Shown: positions 22,439 through 35,330 of the stretch, in pieces | How positions within the stretch are numbered: position 1 is the first letter of the stretch | Layout of the letters: each line of letters starts with the position of its first letter | Assembly: GCA_003508835.1 (NCBI GenBank) | Contig: PUFA01000170.1 | Coordinates: 1,612,001 to 1,676,000 of the forward strand | DNA: 64,000 nt | Origin: Eonycteris spelaea | Lineage: Eukaryota > Chordata > Mammalia > Chiroptera > Pteropodidae | Reading direction: 5' to 3' | Notes under the pieces: model-generated | Databases searched by the model: none | Seen by the model: the letters and a program-made list of their open reading frames with translations, nothing else | What the model was told of the DNA's origin: nothing | Translations under genes and position numbers: made by a program

Positions 22439-24564
22439 TTAGAAAGTTATCAGATGTGTTCATTTCCAACATAGGGAAACTGAGGCACAGATGAACGGAG
22501 TGATTTGAACAGGGAGCCAGTTCATTAAATGTTACATTCTCTGCCCAGCAGTCTTTCCATTAGACTGACTATGGAAATTTTGGGAGGCTTGGTTTGATTC
22601 TTGTCATTATGGAAATATATGATGAACTTATTCATTTAGATTGGCTTTTAGGCAGAGCTATCACTCTGAAATCTAGGGCGTAAGCTGGTTATGTTAAAGT
22701 GGATTTAATGGCAAAGCAAGAAACGAGCCAACTGTCAGTGTGTCTGCCCTTTCGTCCATTTCACTATTAAGCTTGAGGGCTCTGAAGTTTTGCTTACTGA
22801 CCAATTGGATTTCAGACAATGGTAATTCTGGCCGAAAGATTTTCAGAAATATGTGTTTTGAAAGAGGCCAACTGAAAGTTTACATCAAAAATATTTAATG
22901 GGTCTCTTCTTTGGTGAAACGGATGCTTTGTAGGTCCAGCGATTATTGGGTGTTTCAGATAGACTTTAGAAAGGAACCTAAACAAAACAAGACAAAATTA
23001 AAAAACCTCAAACATTTTATTTAGAATTTTTACTTTATTTTAGCATAGCGTGAAACAATCTTTGTTATTTCATCATTGGATCCTCCCCTTTTTCTTTTCC
23101 CTTTCCCCTCTTGCCTCTCTTCTTTTCGATGAGATTCTAACAGTAGGAGTAAGATTGCTTAAATGTTGTTGCCCAGGGCAAAGAGCGAAAGAATTGCGTT
23201 ATGCAGTCATGCAATGGTGTGGGTGGGGTGAGAATTTAAGGGAACACTAAGTTCCAAGAAATACAGTTGCCACAAACAGATCCGTAGGAACTCCCTTAGA
23301 GCTGGAGGTTAATTAGAGTCCTTATTTCCTGTGAAATTTGAAGGTCTAGAGTACAGTCCAAATAGCTGCCACTTTATACCCATGTCAGTTGTCCATCGCT
23401 CATTTTCTGAAATTCTCAGCAACAAAAATATTCCTTTGTATGTATCTAATTTTAATCTTGTAATATACAGATGTTTTTGGAAGAGAAATTTAAAATCAAT
23501 GTAAATGAAAATTCCCTTCTAAGTGAAATTCCAAAGAGCAGTCTGCTCTTTGCTATGGACCTTGGAATTCTAAAAGATGAAATCCTAAGCCATTATAGTA
23601 TAACAATAGTAACTAGACCTCTATAGGCAGTCCCTGAATAGGGGAAAAATAGTAATTCCGTTGGGAAAGAAAGGTCAAGCCAGATGACTATCTCTGGTTC
23701 ATTTTGTCCAAGACTTTATTAACTAGCCATGGTTTGCCCATTTGACATTTGATTTTTATCAAGCTATATTCTTATTCTTTACCTTTATTTACATATCTCT
23801 TTTGGAAATGGATATGAGTGAAATAAAAATCACATCCTTTTAGGGTGTGGGGCAGACCCATTTTCCTTTCTTTGAATTTACCAAATCTCTGTGTGTAAGA
23901 AAGCAAGAGAATGCATTTTAGCATGGCCTAATGGAGTAAGGATTATGTCTCCGGGAGCTATTGAAGGTAATCAGCTCAGTTCCAACGGAGCAGTGTAAAC
24001 ACTTTCAGTCTATGTTGAATTTTGTGACTCCTGGGTCTTCTCCCATTTCGCACAAATCTACCAAGTATGAATTTACATGCTGACAAATGGAATGCAAACA
24101 CATGGTATGCAATGGGTGCACGATAAATGAAATGTACAAAGAGGCTTTTAGGGCAATTACAAATGGTAGCCCCCAAAGGCCACATTATTTATAAAGAGAA
24201 GCAGTGACTTCTTAAATAGAGCTAAAATAAAGAAGGGTTTGTCCACAAAAAAGAATGTAATGATTCAGTTCTGTGCATTTGTTTATTGATGATCACTTTT
24301 TCCTCTTACGTCTTGACATTCCACTCAAAGCAAATTGCACGATCTTCCCCTTGGGAACCAACTCAGAGCTTTGCTTTATTTACAAGCTTCATTATACCAA
24401 AGAGCAAAATGTTCTGGCAGAATAAATGGATATTACATGGCAGCCCACTGACCTCTCTATTTGGAAGAAATATTCGACTCCTACGGAAAAGTCCTAAATG
24501 TTAGCTGACTCATGGTCAGTTTTTTTTTTTTAATTTTTGTATTTACTGTAGTCCAAATCACTGA
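22439..24564. other. repeat-free block, possible conserved non-coding DNA
   Basis: I could not assign any repeat here, particularly at 22640-22980 and 23890-24500. The sequence is free of microsatellites and carries compact motif-like words such as ATGCAAAC (24094-24101), an octamer-like core. Repeat-free blocks in gene-poor regions often hold enhancers, but conservation cannot be judged from one genome. No supported exon. Confidence 0.25.
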
Positions 24565-24680
24565 CTTTCCTCCCTCCCTTCTTTCCTCCTTCCTTTCCTT
24601 TCCTTTCCTTTCCTTTCCTTTCCTTTCCTTTCCTTTTCCTTTCCTTTCCTTTCCTTTCCTTTCCTTTTCTTTCTTCTCTC
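24565..24680. repeat. 116-base uninterrupted polypyrimidine tract, (TTTCC)n
   Basis: Only C and T for 116 bases. The core is a TTTCC pentanucleotide array from about 24590 to 24665 with mirror symmetry. A second 52-base pyrimidine run follows at 24692-24743 after a short break. Confidence 0.95.
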
Positions 24681-24743
24681 ACTCTCTCTTGCCCCTCTCC
24701 CTTTCTCCCTTTTTTCTTCTTTCCTCCCTCCCTCTCTTTCTCT

Positions 24744-26399
24744 GGTATTTCTTTATTTTAGGTAGGATTCTGCAATAAACAAGGAAGAGCTTTGGCTGCT
24801 AAGCTGAACTTTTAAATCTCTCAATTCCATTTCCTTTAAAGGTACCAAGTTCACACTACATTAAAGTTTTACCTTAACAAGAGAAGGGTGATAGGGTGCA
24901 GCATGGGAGAAAGTCTAATTTTGGTACTCTTTGGGTACCTGCGATATCAGGGCATTTACACATAAGCTTCAAGAGAAGTGAAGAGACAGCTGAGGAAATG
25001 ATTCTTTGTCTCTGGGGCTACAAAAAACTGCTAGTAACACCATGAATAGTGAGGAAACTCACCTTGGTATAGAGGCTGTTGAAAAGACATGCACTTTAGT
25101 TAGGAGATTGATTAATGATTATTGGTGAGGGGTACTTTTGAGTGTATGACCGAAGTATCTTTGACTTCAGCCGAAGGAACCTGAACTTGAATCCTGAGTA
25201 AGAGCTGTAAAGACCAATAGAATATGCTACCATTAGGGTGCTAATAAGAAACTCTGGATTGGTAAGCTAGGAGCATGAGTAAGTGCAGAGAAGAGAGAAG
25301 TACAACAGAAAGAGACCAACATGACTGAATCTGCAGTTACTACAGAAGAAGCTACTAGAGGAAGGGTGGAGAATTCCAACAAGGACTAGGAGTGTGTGGG
25401 AGCCCCTTGGGATCAAAGGCAAGGGAGAGGGCTTGGATTTTTAGGAGCAGATTGCCCTGCCCTCAAGGCTGGGGTCTCAAGAGTCAAAGGTAATTGCAAT
25501 TGCTATGATGCCCTTGACAGCTTCCCTGGCTCTCTAGAACTGGTGTGGCCTAGGGAAGGTTTTCATTGCATCATGGCTATTCCAGTATCAAAATATAAGT
25601 TAAACTTTACAGAATTTTTTTTTGAAAAGAAACTAGATTTTTCTAAAGTCATTTTGATAAGGTGTTGGAATAACCGCTGAAAGTCCTTGTTTCTCACAGC
25701 AATGTTACTGCAGTTTTTATTCCTATCTCTGTCATTAGCTTTTGGTTCTTTCCACCATACTAAATAGTGCTTGTAGCCAACATTCTGACTCAAGCAGCAC
25801 GCAGAATTAATCTCATATCATGGCTAGTTTTATTTCTGGTCTCTCATCCAAACGTGCACAGAGTTCTTGGTTGTTACCTGTATCCTCACTACCTAAAGAA
25901 AGCCCGTTTTGTCCCTCCTCTTTTCCCTCCTTGCCTTTGGTCACAGAATTGTTATTCTCAGGTAAAACATACCTAAATGAATCTAGGCAGGTTTACTAAT
26001 CTATCATCCCTCAAAGTGTTTAGGTTGATCTGAATGATACATTTGGTGGTGAGAACACTTCCTATTGTCTAAATGGAACGTAAGGTTAAGCGTTCATGCT
26101 TGCTTTACTGAGTGGTCAGCCATGCATGAAAAGAAGTAATCTTTTCCGCAAGGAACTAGCTTGAAATCAGCAAGCCTATTGTGGGAATGATATTCTACAT
26201 ATCACCAGGTGTCGAGTTGGTGCCTATGTGGTTAGTTTGGAAGGATGAATCTCTTGAGTGACGTCTTGATTTCAAACATGTTGCTGGGAATCAAATGTTA
26301 CCTGAAAGTCTTTTGAGACCTAAAACTTTGTTCACGACGTGAACCTTTTCAGTGCCATGTGCTTTAGCTAAACGATTGCAATGGCATGGTTGTGTCCAC
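24744..26399. other. no recognised feature
   Basis: Unique-looking DNA. No exon, RNA gene or named repeat seen. Confidence 0.4.
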
Positions 26400-26710
26400 G
26401 CGTTCAGTCAGCGTTTGTTGTGTGTTTATTCTGAACCAGACACTATATGCAGGGTTGGCAATGGGGTTCTGGGTAGCATGGACACTGTCTCTCCTTTATT
26501 GGGCCTTGCATGTCAGTGGCTAAAAACACACATGAGAAAAGCAAGCACATAAGCACAGTTTTTGGTGGTGTTAAGTGCTCTAGAGAAAACAAAGCAGGGC
26601 TTTCGGAGTTACTGGTGGGGGTGGCAGCAGTGGTGAGTGTTTAGCTAACTTAAACTGAGCAGTCAAGGAAGGCCTCAAGAATGTAATACTTGAAATGGTC
26701 CAAGCTGAAA
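26400..26710 (-). mobile_element. L2 3' end
   Basis: Reverse L2: 'gttcagtcagcgtttgttgt', 'tgctctagagaaaacaaagc', 'gagcagtcaaggaaggcctc'. Diverged but collinear. Confidence 0.7.
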
Positions 26711-27289
26711 ACTCAGAGACCTTTCTGAGTTAGATTTCTTTATTCATAGTTCCGGACCTATAAATTTAGCTAAGTGCTTAGTTTTTATTTGCTCATTCTA
26801 AACTAACCAAACCTTTTACTGTTGCCATATAAATATTTATTAAGCTTGCAAATTGAGCATAGGGAAGAGTTTGCCTGTTTCCTTTTAAGAATCACAGTAA
26901 ATACCTCACAACTAGGGAAAAATGCCTCCAGGTAATGAATGATACTGATTAAAAAAATAGCCTCATGACTTTAGTAGCCAGACTTTAGCAATGAGCATAG
27001 TTATTTGAGAGATGATAGATTTTTCCCCCAATAAAATTGACTTTGCTTTTAGTAATTCTATGTATTTAAACCCATCTCAACATTGTTGGTGTGGAAGGTA
27101 TGTCTTTTTGATGGCGTCCTAAGCAAAAAAGTTACCAAAAATGTTATCTCAGTCTTTTCAGATTTTAGCTATGTGAAAATAGAAGTAATTCAGGTAATTC
27201 CTAACCATGGTAGAACCACATGTCTGCTTAGAAAACATACTTCACCCAATGTCTAACACCCACTTGAACTTACTCAAAGTTCCTTTAAA
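26711..27289. other. no recognised feature
   Basis: AT-rich, unique-looking. Ends in an A13 run at 27287-27299. Confidence 0.4.
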
Positions 27290-27745
27290 AAAAAAAAAAC
27301 AAACCACCCAGCTTTGTTGAAATATAATTTACACAGTATACAATTCACTTATTAAAGTGGCTTTTTAGTATATGTGGAGCTGTGTGTATCTCACCACAAT
27401 TAATTTTAGAATGTTTTTATTACTCCAAAAATAAACCCATACCCCTTAGCCATCCCTCCCAATCTCCCTGTATCCATAGGTCTTGGCAAAAGATTTGCTT
27501 ATTCTGGATATTCTGTATAAAAGGATTCATATAACGTATGGCCTTTTGTTCCTGACTTCTTTTAGCTAACATTCTATTTAAAAAGTTCATCCATGTTGTA
27601 GCATATATTGTAACTTTTATCTTTTTATTTCCAAATACGATGCCATTGTGTGGACATATCATATTTTACTTATCTATCCATCAGTTGATGGACATTTCAG
27701 TTGTTTCTACTTTTGACTATTATGAACATCACTCAAAGTTTCTTA
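27290..27745 (-). mobile_element. L1M 3' UTR
   Basis: Well kept reverse L1 3' end: 'agctttgttgaaatataatt', 'ggattcatataacgtatggc', 'gttcatccatgttgtagcat', 'cagttgatggacatttcag'. It belongs to an old mammalian L1 subfamily. No ORF2 remains except the extreme end. Confidence 0.8.
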
Positions 27746-28179
27746 TTCCATCCTTTCATTTAAAAGCAAAACTTCCACTTCCTCACTGCACAGGTTAAAT
27801 TCAGAGACAGGAGAGCACTGGAATAGTCTAATTATACAATTCTTGTTGAGGTATAGATGATAGATTACTAAGTGCATTTTAGTAAGTCGAGTGTTATAAC
27901 TCAAATAAACTTTGAATTGGTGAAATATCGCGTATACTACTTTTTAAGAAATGAAGATTTGCTTTCCAGGGCTCTTGTCTTGCTCTGGTTGCTACCTGTC
28001 ACTGTTTTCTCTGCACCCACAAATTTCCCAAGGAAGAAACTTAGCAGCCACTTCTGAAAAGGTGCCAATCTTTTCACCAGTTCTTTAATCCTTTCTTATT
28101 TTCTCCTGGTCACATTAGATTTTTCTTCTCTATAGTAATTATCTTTGGGCAAATAAAAAGATTATTATCCTAATTTTCT
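27746..28179. other. no recognised feature
   Basis: Unique-looking DNA. Confidence 0.4.
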
Positions 28180-29910
28180 CACTAACTGTAATTTCAACAT
28201 CTCCATAATCTTTTCGCATTCTATGACCACCACTTTCTCTCTTTCGGCTCACTTCTTCCAGGACCTTAATTCCAACCATTCGATCCCACCTAGATCTCCA
28301 ATCCCACTACCTTTTCACAGTCTGTCACCCTCTTGATGTCCTCTCTTCCCTCTCGACCAAGCTTAAATTCCATTTCTAATCAGTATAGTCATTCCCTTGC
28401 ATATCCTCTCAATTCTTTATCTTGTTTTAGCCTCAGTGTTTTTTCTTGTCAAAGCCACTAGGTGCACCTCCTTGTTTACTACACACTCATACCAGTGAAT
28501 CAGGACAGGACTAGAGAAAAACAAAAAACCTTGCCTCACCGATAATTTGTACAGATTTGTCCCACTGTAAACTAATGCTGACGTCTCCAGGTGGGCTTCT
28601 CTGTTATGCTTCACCGTAATGCTGCCTGGAAATTATGTTCCCCTAATCTACTGACTTTCTCACTTTTCTAGGTAATTTTGCCCTCATCTCTCCTTAAACC
28701 TCAAATATCTCATGTAATCCTCAGTCACAACTGAAAGAGAATTCTCCAGACACTAATCATCATATTTACCCATCTACCAGCAACTGTACCCATTAGCCCT
28801 ACCATCTGTACTTCTTGATAGACAACAAATCCTTCCACTTTTATGCTAGATCTCATCCTTTCTTACCTACTAAAGGTCATTGCCCTAATAATTCCCCCTT
28901 TTCTCCCCTGCTATATTGATTTTTCACTTTTTGGTAATTATCAATATACACATATACGATTATATTTCCTATAGTAAAATAAACAGTGAAAAAGTTTTCT
29001 GCTGGCTTCACCATCTCTGCCAATTACCACCCGTTCCTTGGCTTCTTTGCAGCAAAACTCTTTGAAACAATTGCCTGTATCAACTACCTTCTGGAAATCT
29101 TCACTAGAAGAGCTAATCAACAGCTCAAACTTAATAAATCGAAACTGGAACGTCTGACCTTTGCCCCTGCCAAATTCTAGAGTTACCTTGATCTTCCCTT
29201 TCTCTCACGCCCCACATTCAGTCAGTTAGAAAAATGTCATTTGCCCCACTTTTAGGCTGTATACTTCATCTGATCAATTCTCAACATCTCTAAATTAGTA
29301 GCTAGCAGAAGCCAACTGTTGTCTCTCACTGCCCCCATTGGTTTCCCTGTTTTCATCTTTGCTCCTTATCATTTGCTTCAGTAAGAACTGACCATTGTAA
29401 GGCAAAATCAGATCATGTCACGCTCCTGCTCAAAACCCTCAGTGTAAAACCTGAAATACAAACAGTGGCTTATGAAATCTGACCTTGCCCACCTTCTCTT
29501 ACTCTTTTCCTCCTACTCATATAAGCTGTGTGCCCCATCTCAGGGCCTTTGCACCAGGCCTCTCTGCCTGGAACTCTCTTCCCTTAGATACACACGTGAC
29601 TAGCTCCTTCACCTACTGTAAGCTTTCTTGAACATCACCTTCTCATTGAGGCACATTCAGGCCACCTTATTTAAAACTGTGTTGCATCTCCGCCCAGATC
29701 TTTTCACCCTGTTCTATTTTTGCATAGTGCTTATCACCTTCTAATAGACTATGTAATTTCTCTATTTTTTCCACATCTATTCTTTTGGTTATCTGTCTTA
29801 TCCCAGTAGAATGTGAACTCCATGAAGTTTGGGATTTTTTTCTGCTTTGTTTAAAACTACTTAGTGGTGGCCCATAGTAGGTGCTCAATAAATATTTGAA
29901 CAATGAATTA
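28180..29910 (+). mobile_element. L2 LINE, long but gapped copy
   Basis: Longest L2 in the window. The ORF2 region shows 'ccttccacttttatgctaga' (about 28831) and 'gcagcaaaactctttgaaac' (about 29049). The ORF2 C-terminus at 29120-29230 holds 'cgccccacattcagtcagtt'. The 3' UTR has 'tcacgctcctgctcaaaacc' (about 29419) and the tail is 'gtaggtgctcaataaatatt'. The central reverse transcriptase part is shortened. Stops and shifts make it inactive. Confidence 0.8.
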
Positions 29911-32657
29911 ATCTGAAATTGAGAAATGCCTTCAGTATTAATTACTAATTTATTGATCGTATTGCTTTATTATGCGAAACATTAATTTTCTTTGAAATTT
30001 GCTGGAATTATATTTAAATCTGATGCTTATTTAAAAAATATAAATATGTATATTTATATTATTACCCCCATTGCCTCCTATCTCAAACTTTTATTGAAAA
30101 GGTTGTTATTTTAAGAATTTGCTATAGAAAAAGCCTATATTATATTTAAAAGCAGAATTCTTTTGATAACTTAAACCTAAAATCATATTTATTTTAAAAA
30201 AAGAAGTTTGAAGCAGCTTTATTAGCTTCATGTCCTGGAATTTGGCGTTGAGTATGCCCTGGAATTCTCCAACTGCTGGAGACCTCGCTGAGAGCTAAGA
30301 ATAGTGCAGAACGTAAACTTCTATAGTGGCAACTGCGAAAGGAATTTTTAGAAGCAGTGTGAGACTATAGCATTGTCAGAGAGTTTGGGAAGTGGCACTT
30401 CTTACTTGTCAAATAGTGCATGTTTTTAATTATATATTTTAGTGTTCTAAATTCAAATGGAAAACTTGTAATACCCAGCCTCCTGGGTTCTTCTATTCTG
30501 CCTATTTATTCGTCTTATTTTACGTTATGATGAGAGAACATACGGCGACGCTCCGTGTTTGAGAAAAGGCTTGTACTAATTGCCACCTTTACAGGAGAAC
30601 CTCCGAGCCTCCCCAGAAATGCACGTGGCAATTTTATTTGACATCAGCATATAATTTGTTGAATTCGTTTTAGATCTGGGATCCTCATTTTGGTTTGCAC
30701 ACTTCCAGGGTATGTTCAAAGTAAGTCTAGTGGAATCTGGGATGTGAAGTGATGCTGGTTTTGGTTTCCTTCTACCATCCTTGTTTCATCTGTTAGTGTC
30801 TTGAACCTCCGGCCCCGTTTGGTGTGGGGAATCCCACGGAGCTCCGCCCTCCTCAGGAAGGGCCTTGCGTCCTACCTAGATCTACCTAGCTTCTTCCCCT
30901 TCGGTGGAAACCTAGTCCATAATCGACCTATTGCTAGAGAAAAAAACATTAGTCTACATTTTTTTTTCTTGTTAAATACCTCCCCTGGTATAACATCTTG
31001 TGATTCCGAGTCCATCTCTTTTCTGGGCAAAATGAAAACTACTAATTATAAACTTTCCTGGGAAAACTATGCCATTTTTACCATGCTTATAGAGTTACCT
31101 CTTTTATTTTGTTGACACATCTCTCTCTCGCTCTCGCTCTCTCGCTCTCTCTCTCTCATTCATAGAAATATAATATGGACCTAAAATAGTGTTCTGCTTA
31201 TAGCATATTTCATAGAAGACTGGTCTGTCTCAGACCCAGTTTCTGTGTATTTGGATTTCAAGTCCCTAATTGGGACTGATGGGCAGTTTGGTTGGCAACA
31301 TGCCAGTGCATTTCCCACTCTTGATAAAGACATTGCTTTACAGCCAGCTCTGCCATGTGCTTCTCCACTTTTGCACTCGGCACAGACCACTGAATCCTTT
31401 ATAGGTAATATTACTGCAAATGGTTTGATAGATGCAGTCCTTGCAGGCAGCTCTATGTGAGAACATACTGTGGATTAGAAAGAAATAAATGAATATTATT
31501 GTCCATGCTGAAATGCACAAGCCTCTGCTGAGATTAATTGTTGGCAAACTCTTCCCAAGATTTTTGACTGTAAAGCTCTCTGGGAATGCAAAAGATTATA
31601 GTCATTACCCTGATGAAAAGCCAAGCTAATTTTGTTTGGATCTGACCCTCTGGTTCCAGGGAGTCTAGCTATTTCAATCCTGTCTCTTAGATGACACATC
31701 ACAATGACGACATTGAGAATATGATCATCTGCTCTTCAGGTGCTGACCCTCCAGGATTTCCTTTCCAGCTCACAGACATTTCCCTGGAATTTAAAATGCC
31801 TTCTGAAACATAGGGCCTTCCATTCTTTGCCAGTCATCCCCACTTTGTAGCTGGTCAGTTGCTGTAGCTGGAGTGTGGGAGGACAAACATCAGACACATG
31901 AATCTGCGGTGAGAACTGAGGAGCCACAGGGGGTGAGGAAAGAACGACAGGTGCTGGCACCCAGGGCACAGGCAGGATGATGCTTTCACAGCAGAGTGAA
32001 GGCAAACCACCTGCAGGGGAAGCTCATTAAGTTTCATGTTATTTTCCAGAGCTTTCTTCTTTGTTTCTGTATAACTGGCAGACATCCATAATAACACAAG
32101 ATTATAGTATTGCTTTCTTCATTATCAAGGCAGCTTTATTACTGAAACTTGGTGAACTAGTATAAAGAATACAATTGTGATGTGTCACTAAATAGCCCCA
32201 ATGAAGGAAAATAAATTCTTAATAAAAGAGAAGTGATGATTTAGATCAAGGTTTCTCAAAGACACTAAATACTGCTGTCTTTGTGATGCATAACAATTTT
32301 GCGAGATGGGGGGAAGAATTTGGAACACTATTTTTTAAGCTATGGTTTCAGCACATGGATAAAAGTGTGGAGTTGAGTTTAATTAGAAATAAAATGACTT
32401 TGGCGATATGCACTTAAGTAATAGCAGTCAAATGGCCTGGCCTTCCTGAAGAAAAAGAGAACGAGGTGATAGCTCCTAAAATCCTAAAATCATCCCCTCC
32501 TTCAAATGGTTAATCCTCAGGAAGCACCCTTTGTTGAAGTCATTACTGCTACTATGAATAAGAATTTTTAAAAAGTAGGCTGGTTCAGCACTGTAATCCT
32601 AAATGGTCACTCATCAAGATTTCTCTGAGGAAACTTGCCTCATCCCAGTCCTTTTCA

Positions 32658-32659
<2 letters not shown>
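29911..32659. other. unique-looking DNA, no recognised repeat
   Basis: Apart from a CT/CG simple repeat at 31120-31157, no repeat or exon was recognised. 30540-30900 and 31740-32010 have somewhat higher GC than the surroundings. Confidence 0.35.
31120..31157. repeat. (CT)n simple repeat with interspersed CG
   Basis: CT repeat interrupted by regularly placed G bases, giving CTCTCG units. Confidence 0.9.

Positions 32660-32701
<42 letters not shown>
32660..32701. repeat. (GT)21 microsatellite
   Basis: Uninterrupted GT repeat, continuing imperfectly as TACGCGTGAGTATATGTGTG. Confidence 0.97.
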
Positions 32702-32704
<3 letters not shown>

Positions 32705-32734
32705 CGTGAGTATATGTGTGCACTTTTAATGATA

Positions 32735-32990
32735 CAATTTTATTAAAAGGCAATCTGGCATCATCTACCAACATTTTACACGTATGAAGGATTGGAACCA
32801 GTGAACTCACTGCTGGGATGTATACAATACACACAAACTCACAAAGATACTACTACACAGATCTATACTGCAACATTGTTTGCTATAACAAAATTCTGGA
32901 AAGTTTTTAAATGTTCTTCAACAGAAGAGTGGTTAAATATATGACTATACATCCATTAGTGGGGTATTATGCAACTTTTATTTTTTAAAT
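32735..32990 (+). mobile_element. L1M 3'-end fragment
   Basis: 'aaaaggcaatctggcatcat', 'actgctgggatgtatacaat', 'actgcaacattgtttgctat' and 'acatccattagtggggtatt' follow the ORF2 end of old L1 elements in order. Truncated at both sides. Confidence 0.65.
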
Positions 32991-33034
32991 TTATTAAAAA
33001 TTTTTTAAATTATTGTTTTCCATCATTATTTATT

Positions 33035-33100
33035 TTCTATGGCTTTATTGAAATATAAGACAATTAATTGCTTGTATTTACTTTGTACAATTCAATGAGT
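33035..33100 (-). mobile_element. L1 3' UTR scrap
   Basis: 'ggctttattgaaatataaga' and 'actttgtacaattcaatgag' match the reverse 3' end of an older L1. It appears to have been interrupted at 33100 by the next L1 element. Confidence 0.5.
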
Positions 33101-33104
33101 TTTC

Positions 33105-35330
33105 TTTCAATTATAGTTGGCATACAATAATATATTAGTTTTAGTCATATAGCATAGCCATTAGAGATCACCCCAGTAAATCTAGAATCCTTCTTCCACC
33201 TTACATATTTATTACAACATTGTTAACTATTTCTTTATGCTACACTGTATATCTCAACGTCTATTTTGTAACTATTCATTTGTACTTCTTAATCCTTTTT
33301 CCTTCTTCCTTTTCCCCTCAACCCCTCTTCCTACTAGCAGCCCTCAAAATAGTCTCTGTATCTATGAGTTTATTTTCATTTTTGTTGTTATTTTGTTCTT
33401 TAGATTCTGCATGTATGTGAAATCATATGATGTTTGTCTTTATCTAACTTATTTCATTCAGCGTAACGTCTTCTAGGTCCATTAAAGCAATATCTTTCTA
33501 CTCTCTTCCTTTAGAGCGCATGTGTCTTTTAATTTGAAGTGAGTCTCTTGTAGGCAGCATATGTAGAGGTCTTGTTTTCTTACCCATTCAGCCACCCTAC
33601 CTTTTGGTTGGAGCACTTAATTTTTTTCCATTTGAGGTACTTGTTGATAGGAATGTATGCAGTTATTGCCATTCTTCATTCATGTTTTTGATACATGTTT
33701 TTCTTCTTAAAGAATTTCCTCCAACATTTCATGTAATACTGGCTTGGTGATGATAAATTCCCTTAGCTTATTTTTTCTCTGGCAAGTGCCTTATCTGTCC
33801 TTCAACTCTAAATGATAGCTTTGCTGGATAAAGTATTCTTGGGTGTAGATCCTGGGTTTTCATCACTTTGAATATTTCATGCCAAGCCCTTCTGTCCTGC
33901 ATAATTTCTTTTGAGATATCAGCTGCTAGTCTTATGGATGCTCCCTTGTAGGTAACTAACTGCTTTTCTCTTGCTGCTTTTAAGATTCTCTCTTTGTATT
34001 TAACCTTTGGCATTTTAATTATGATGTGTCTTGGTGTGAGCCTCTTTGGATTCCTGGTTTTTGGGAGTCTCTGAGCTTCCCGAGGTTTTAGTTTATTTCT
34101 TCACCAGGTTAGGGAAGTTTTCCATCATTATTTCTTCACATAGCTCTTCAACTTCTTGTTTCCCTTTTGGTAGCCCTATGACACAGACATTTTTACATTT
34201 GATAGTGTCCCATAAGCTCCTTAAGTTATTATTATAGTCTTGGCTTTTTTTTTTTCTGCTGTTCTGATTGAGTGTCCTTGGTTTCCTCATTTTATGTCAG
34301 TGGTTTGATCCTCTTTTTTTATCCACTCTGTTGATTCTCTCTAATATAGTCTTTATCTCAGATAATGTGTTCTTCGTTTCTGACTGGGTTCCCTTTTTAA
34401 TTTCCATTTCCACTTTTATGTTCTTTATCTCTTTGTTAAAGTTCTCACTTAATTCATCTACTCTTCCCCTAAGTTCACTGAGCATCTTTATGACAGTGTT
34501 TTGAACTCTGCATCTGTTAGATTGCTTGAATTCATTATTTCTGCATCTCTATTCTGTTCTCTCATATGGTTTCAGCTTCTCTGTCTTCCTATTTTGGCTG
34601 CCTTTCTGTATCTATTTTCTATGAATTAAGCAAAGCTCCTAAGTCTCCTGGTTTTATAAAGGTGGCTTTGTGAAGTAGGCATCCAGTGGCACAGTCCTGA
34701 GAGAGTTCAGCTGTAGACCAAGTTTAGCCTTAGCCTTTGCCCCTCCGGAGCCACCTATTAAGATTCAGCAAGCAATCTACAGATGCTGTGCTTATTGTTG
34801 CCTCAAGAAACCATATCAGAAATCATTTTTAGCTGCCACCAGTGTGAGTCTTGGATTTGGCTCAGCAAGGAGCACTGGATGCGCAGAGGATACAACTGGG
34901 TGCGGCTTCGTTGGGGCCCCGAGTTGGAGGAGGCAGAGTTTCAGGAAATCTATGTGGAGCAACCTGTGTTATCCAGTTTGATGATGTCTCAGCTCTGGCA
35001 GCATTGAGTTGCATGTGTGTTGGGAGGCAGGAAGGCTCAACAGAGGAATAATGAATACCACTAGCACTTCTTCCTGGGAGAGAACCTCCAGCCCTCGCTC
35101 TAACAACTCAATGTCCCCCTGTAAGTCCTGGTGCTCCTCAAGCAGCTGACAAGGGCAAGTAGGCCCATCACTGTGAAAGTCCAGTTGCAGACATGGCCCA
35201 TTTAAGAGACATCTGCAGCTGCTGGCTGCCGCTGCTGCAGCCTCTGTCCCACTCAAGCCCTGGGGACCGGGCTGCCTTGCATCTTTGTCCCCTCCTAAGT
35301 CTACCATTGTAGGATGATTTCTTATTCCCT
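33105..35330 (-). mobile_element. RT-less L1 (HAL1-like): 5' UTR, ORF1, ORF2 start, 3' end
   Basis: Read from right to left. 34490-35330 is GC-richer and 5' UTR-like. 34490-33770 is a broken ORF1. At about 34290-34093 the minus strand encodes the RRM-region pattern IGLPKG followed by EEIMMENFPNLVKK. At 34013-33768 it encodes the C-terminal pattern KYKERILKAAREKQLVTYKG and later LHPRILYPAKLSFRVEGQI. 33690-33480 is the start of the ORF2 endonuclease. It then jumps directly near 33480 into the last part of ORF2 and the 3' UTR, ending near 33105. The whole reverse transcriptase region is absent. Stops and shifts show it is dead. The 5' limit is uncertain. Confidence 0.8.

Noticed and set aside
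24512..24778. Open frame encoding a repetitive Phe-Leu-Ser-Pro protein
   Set aside because: It is simply the translation of the TTTCC microsatellite.
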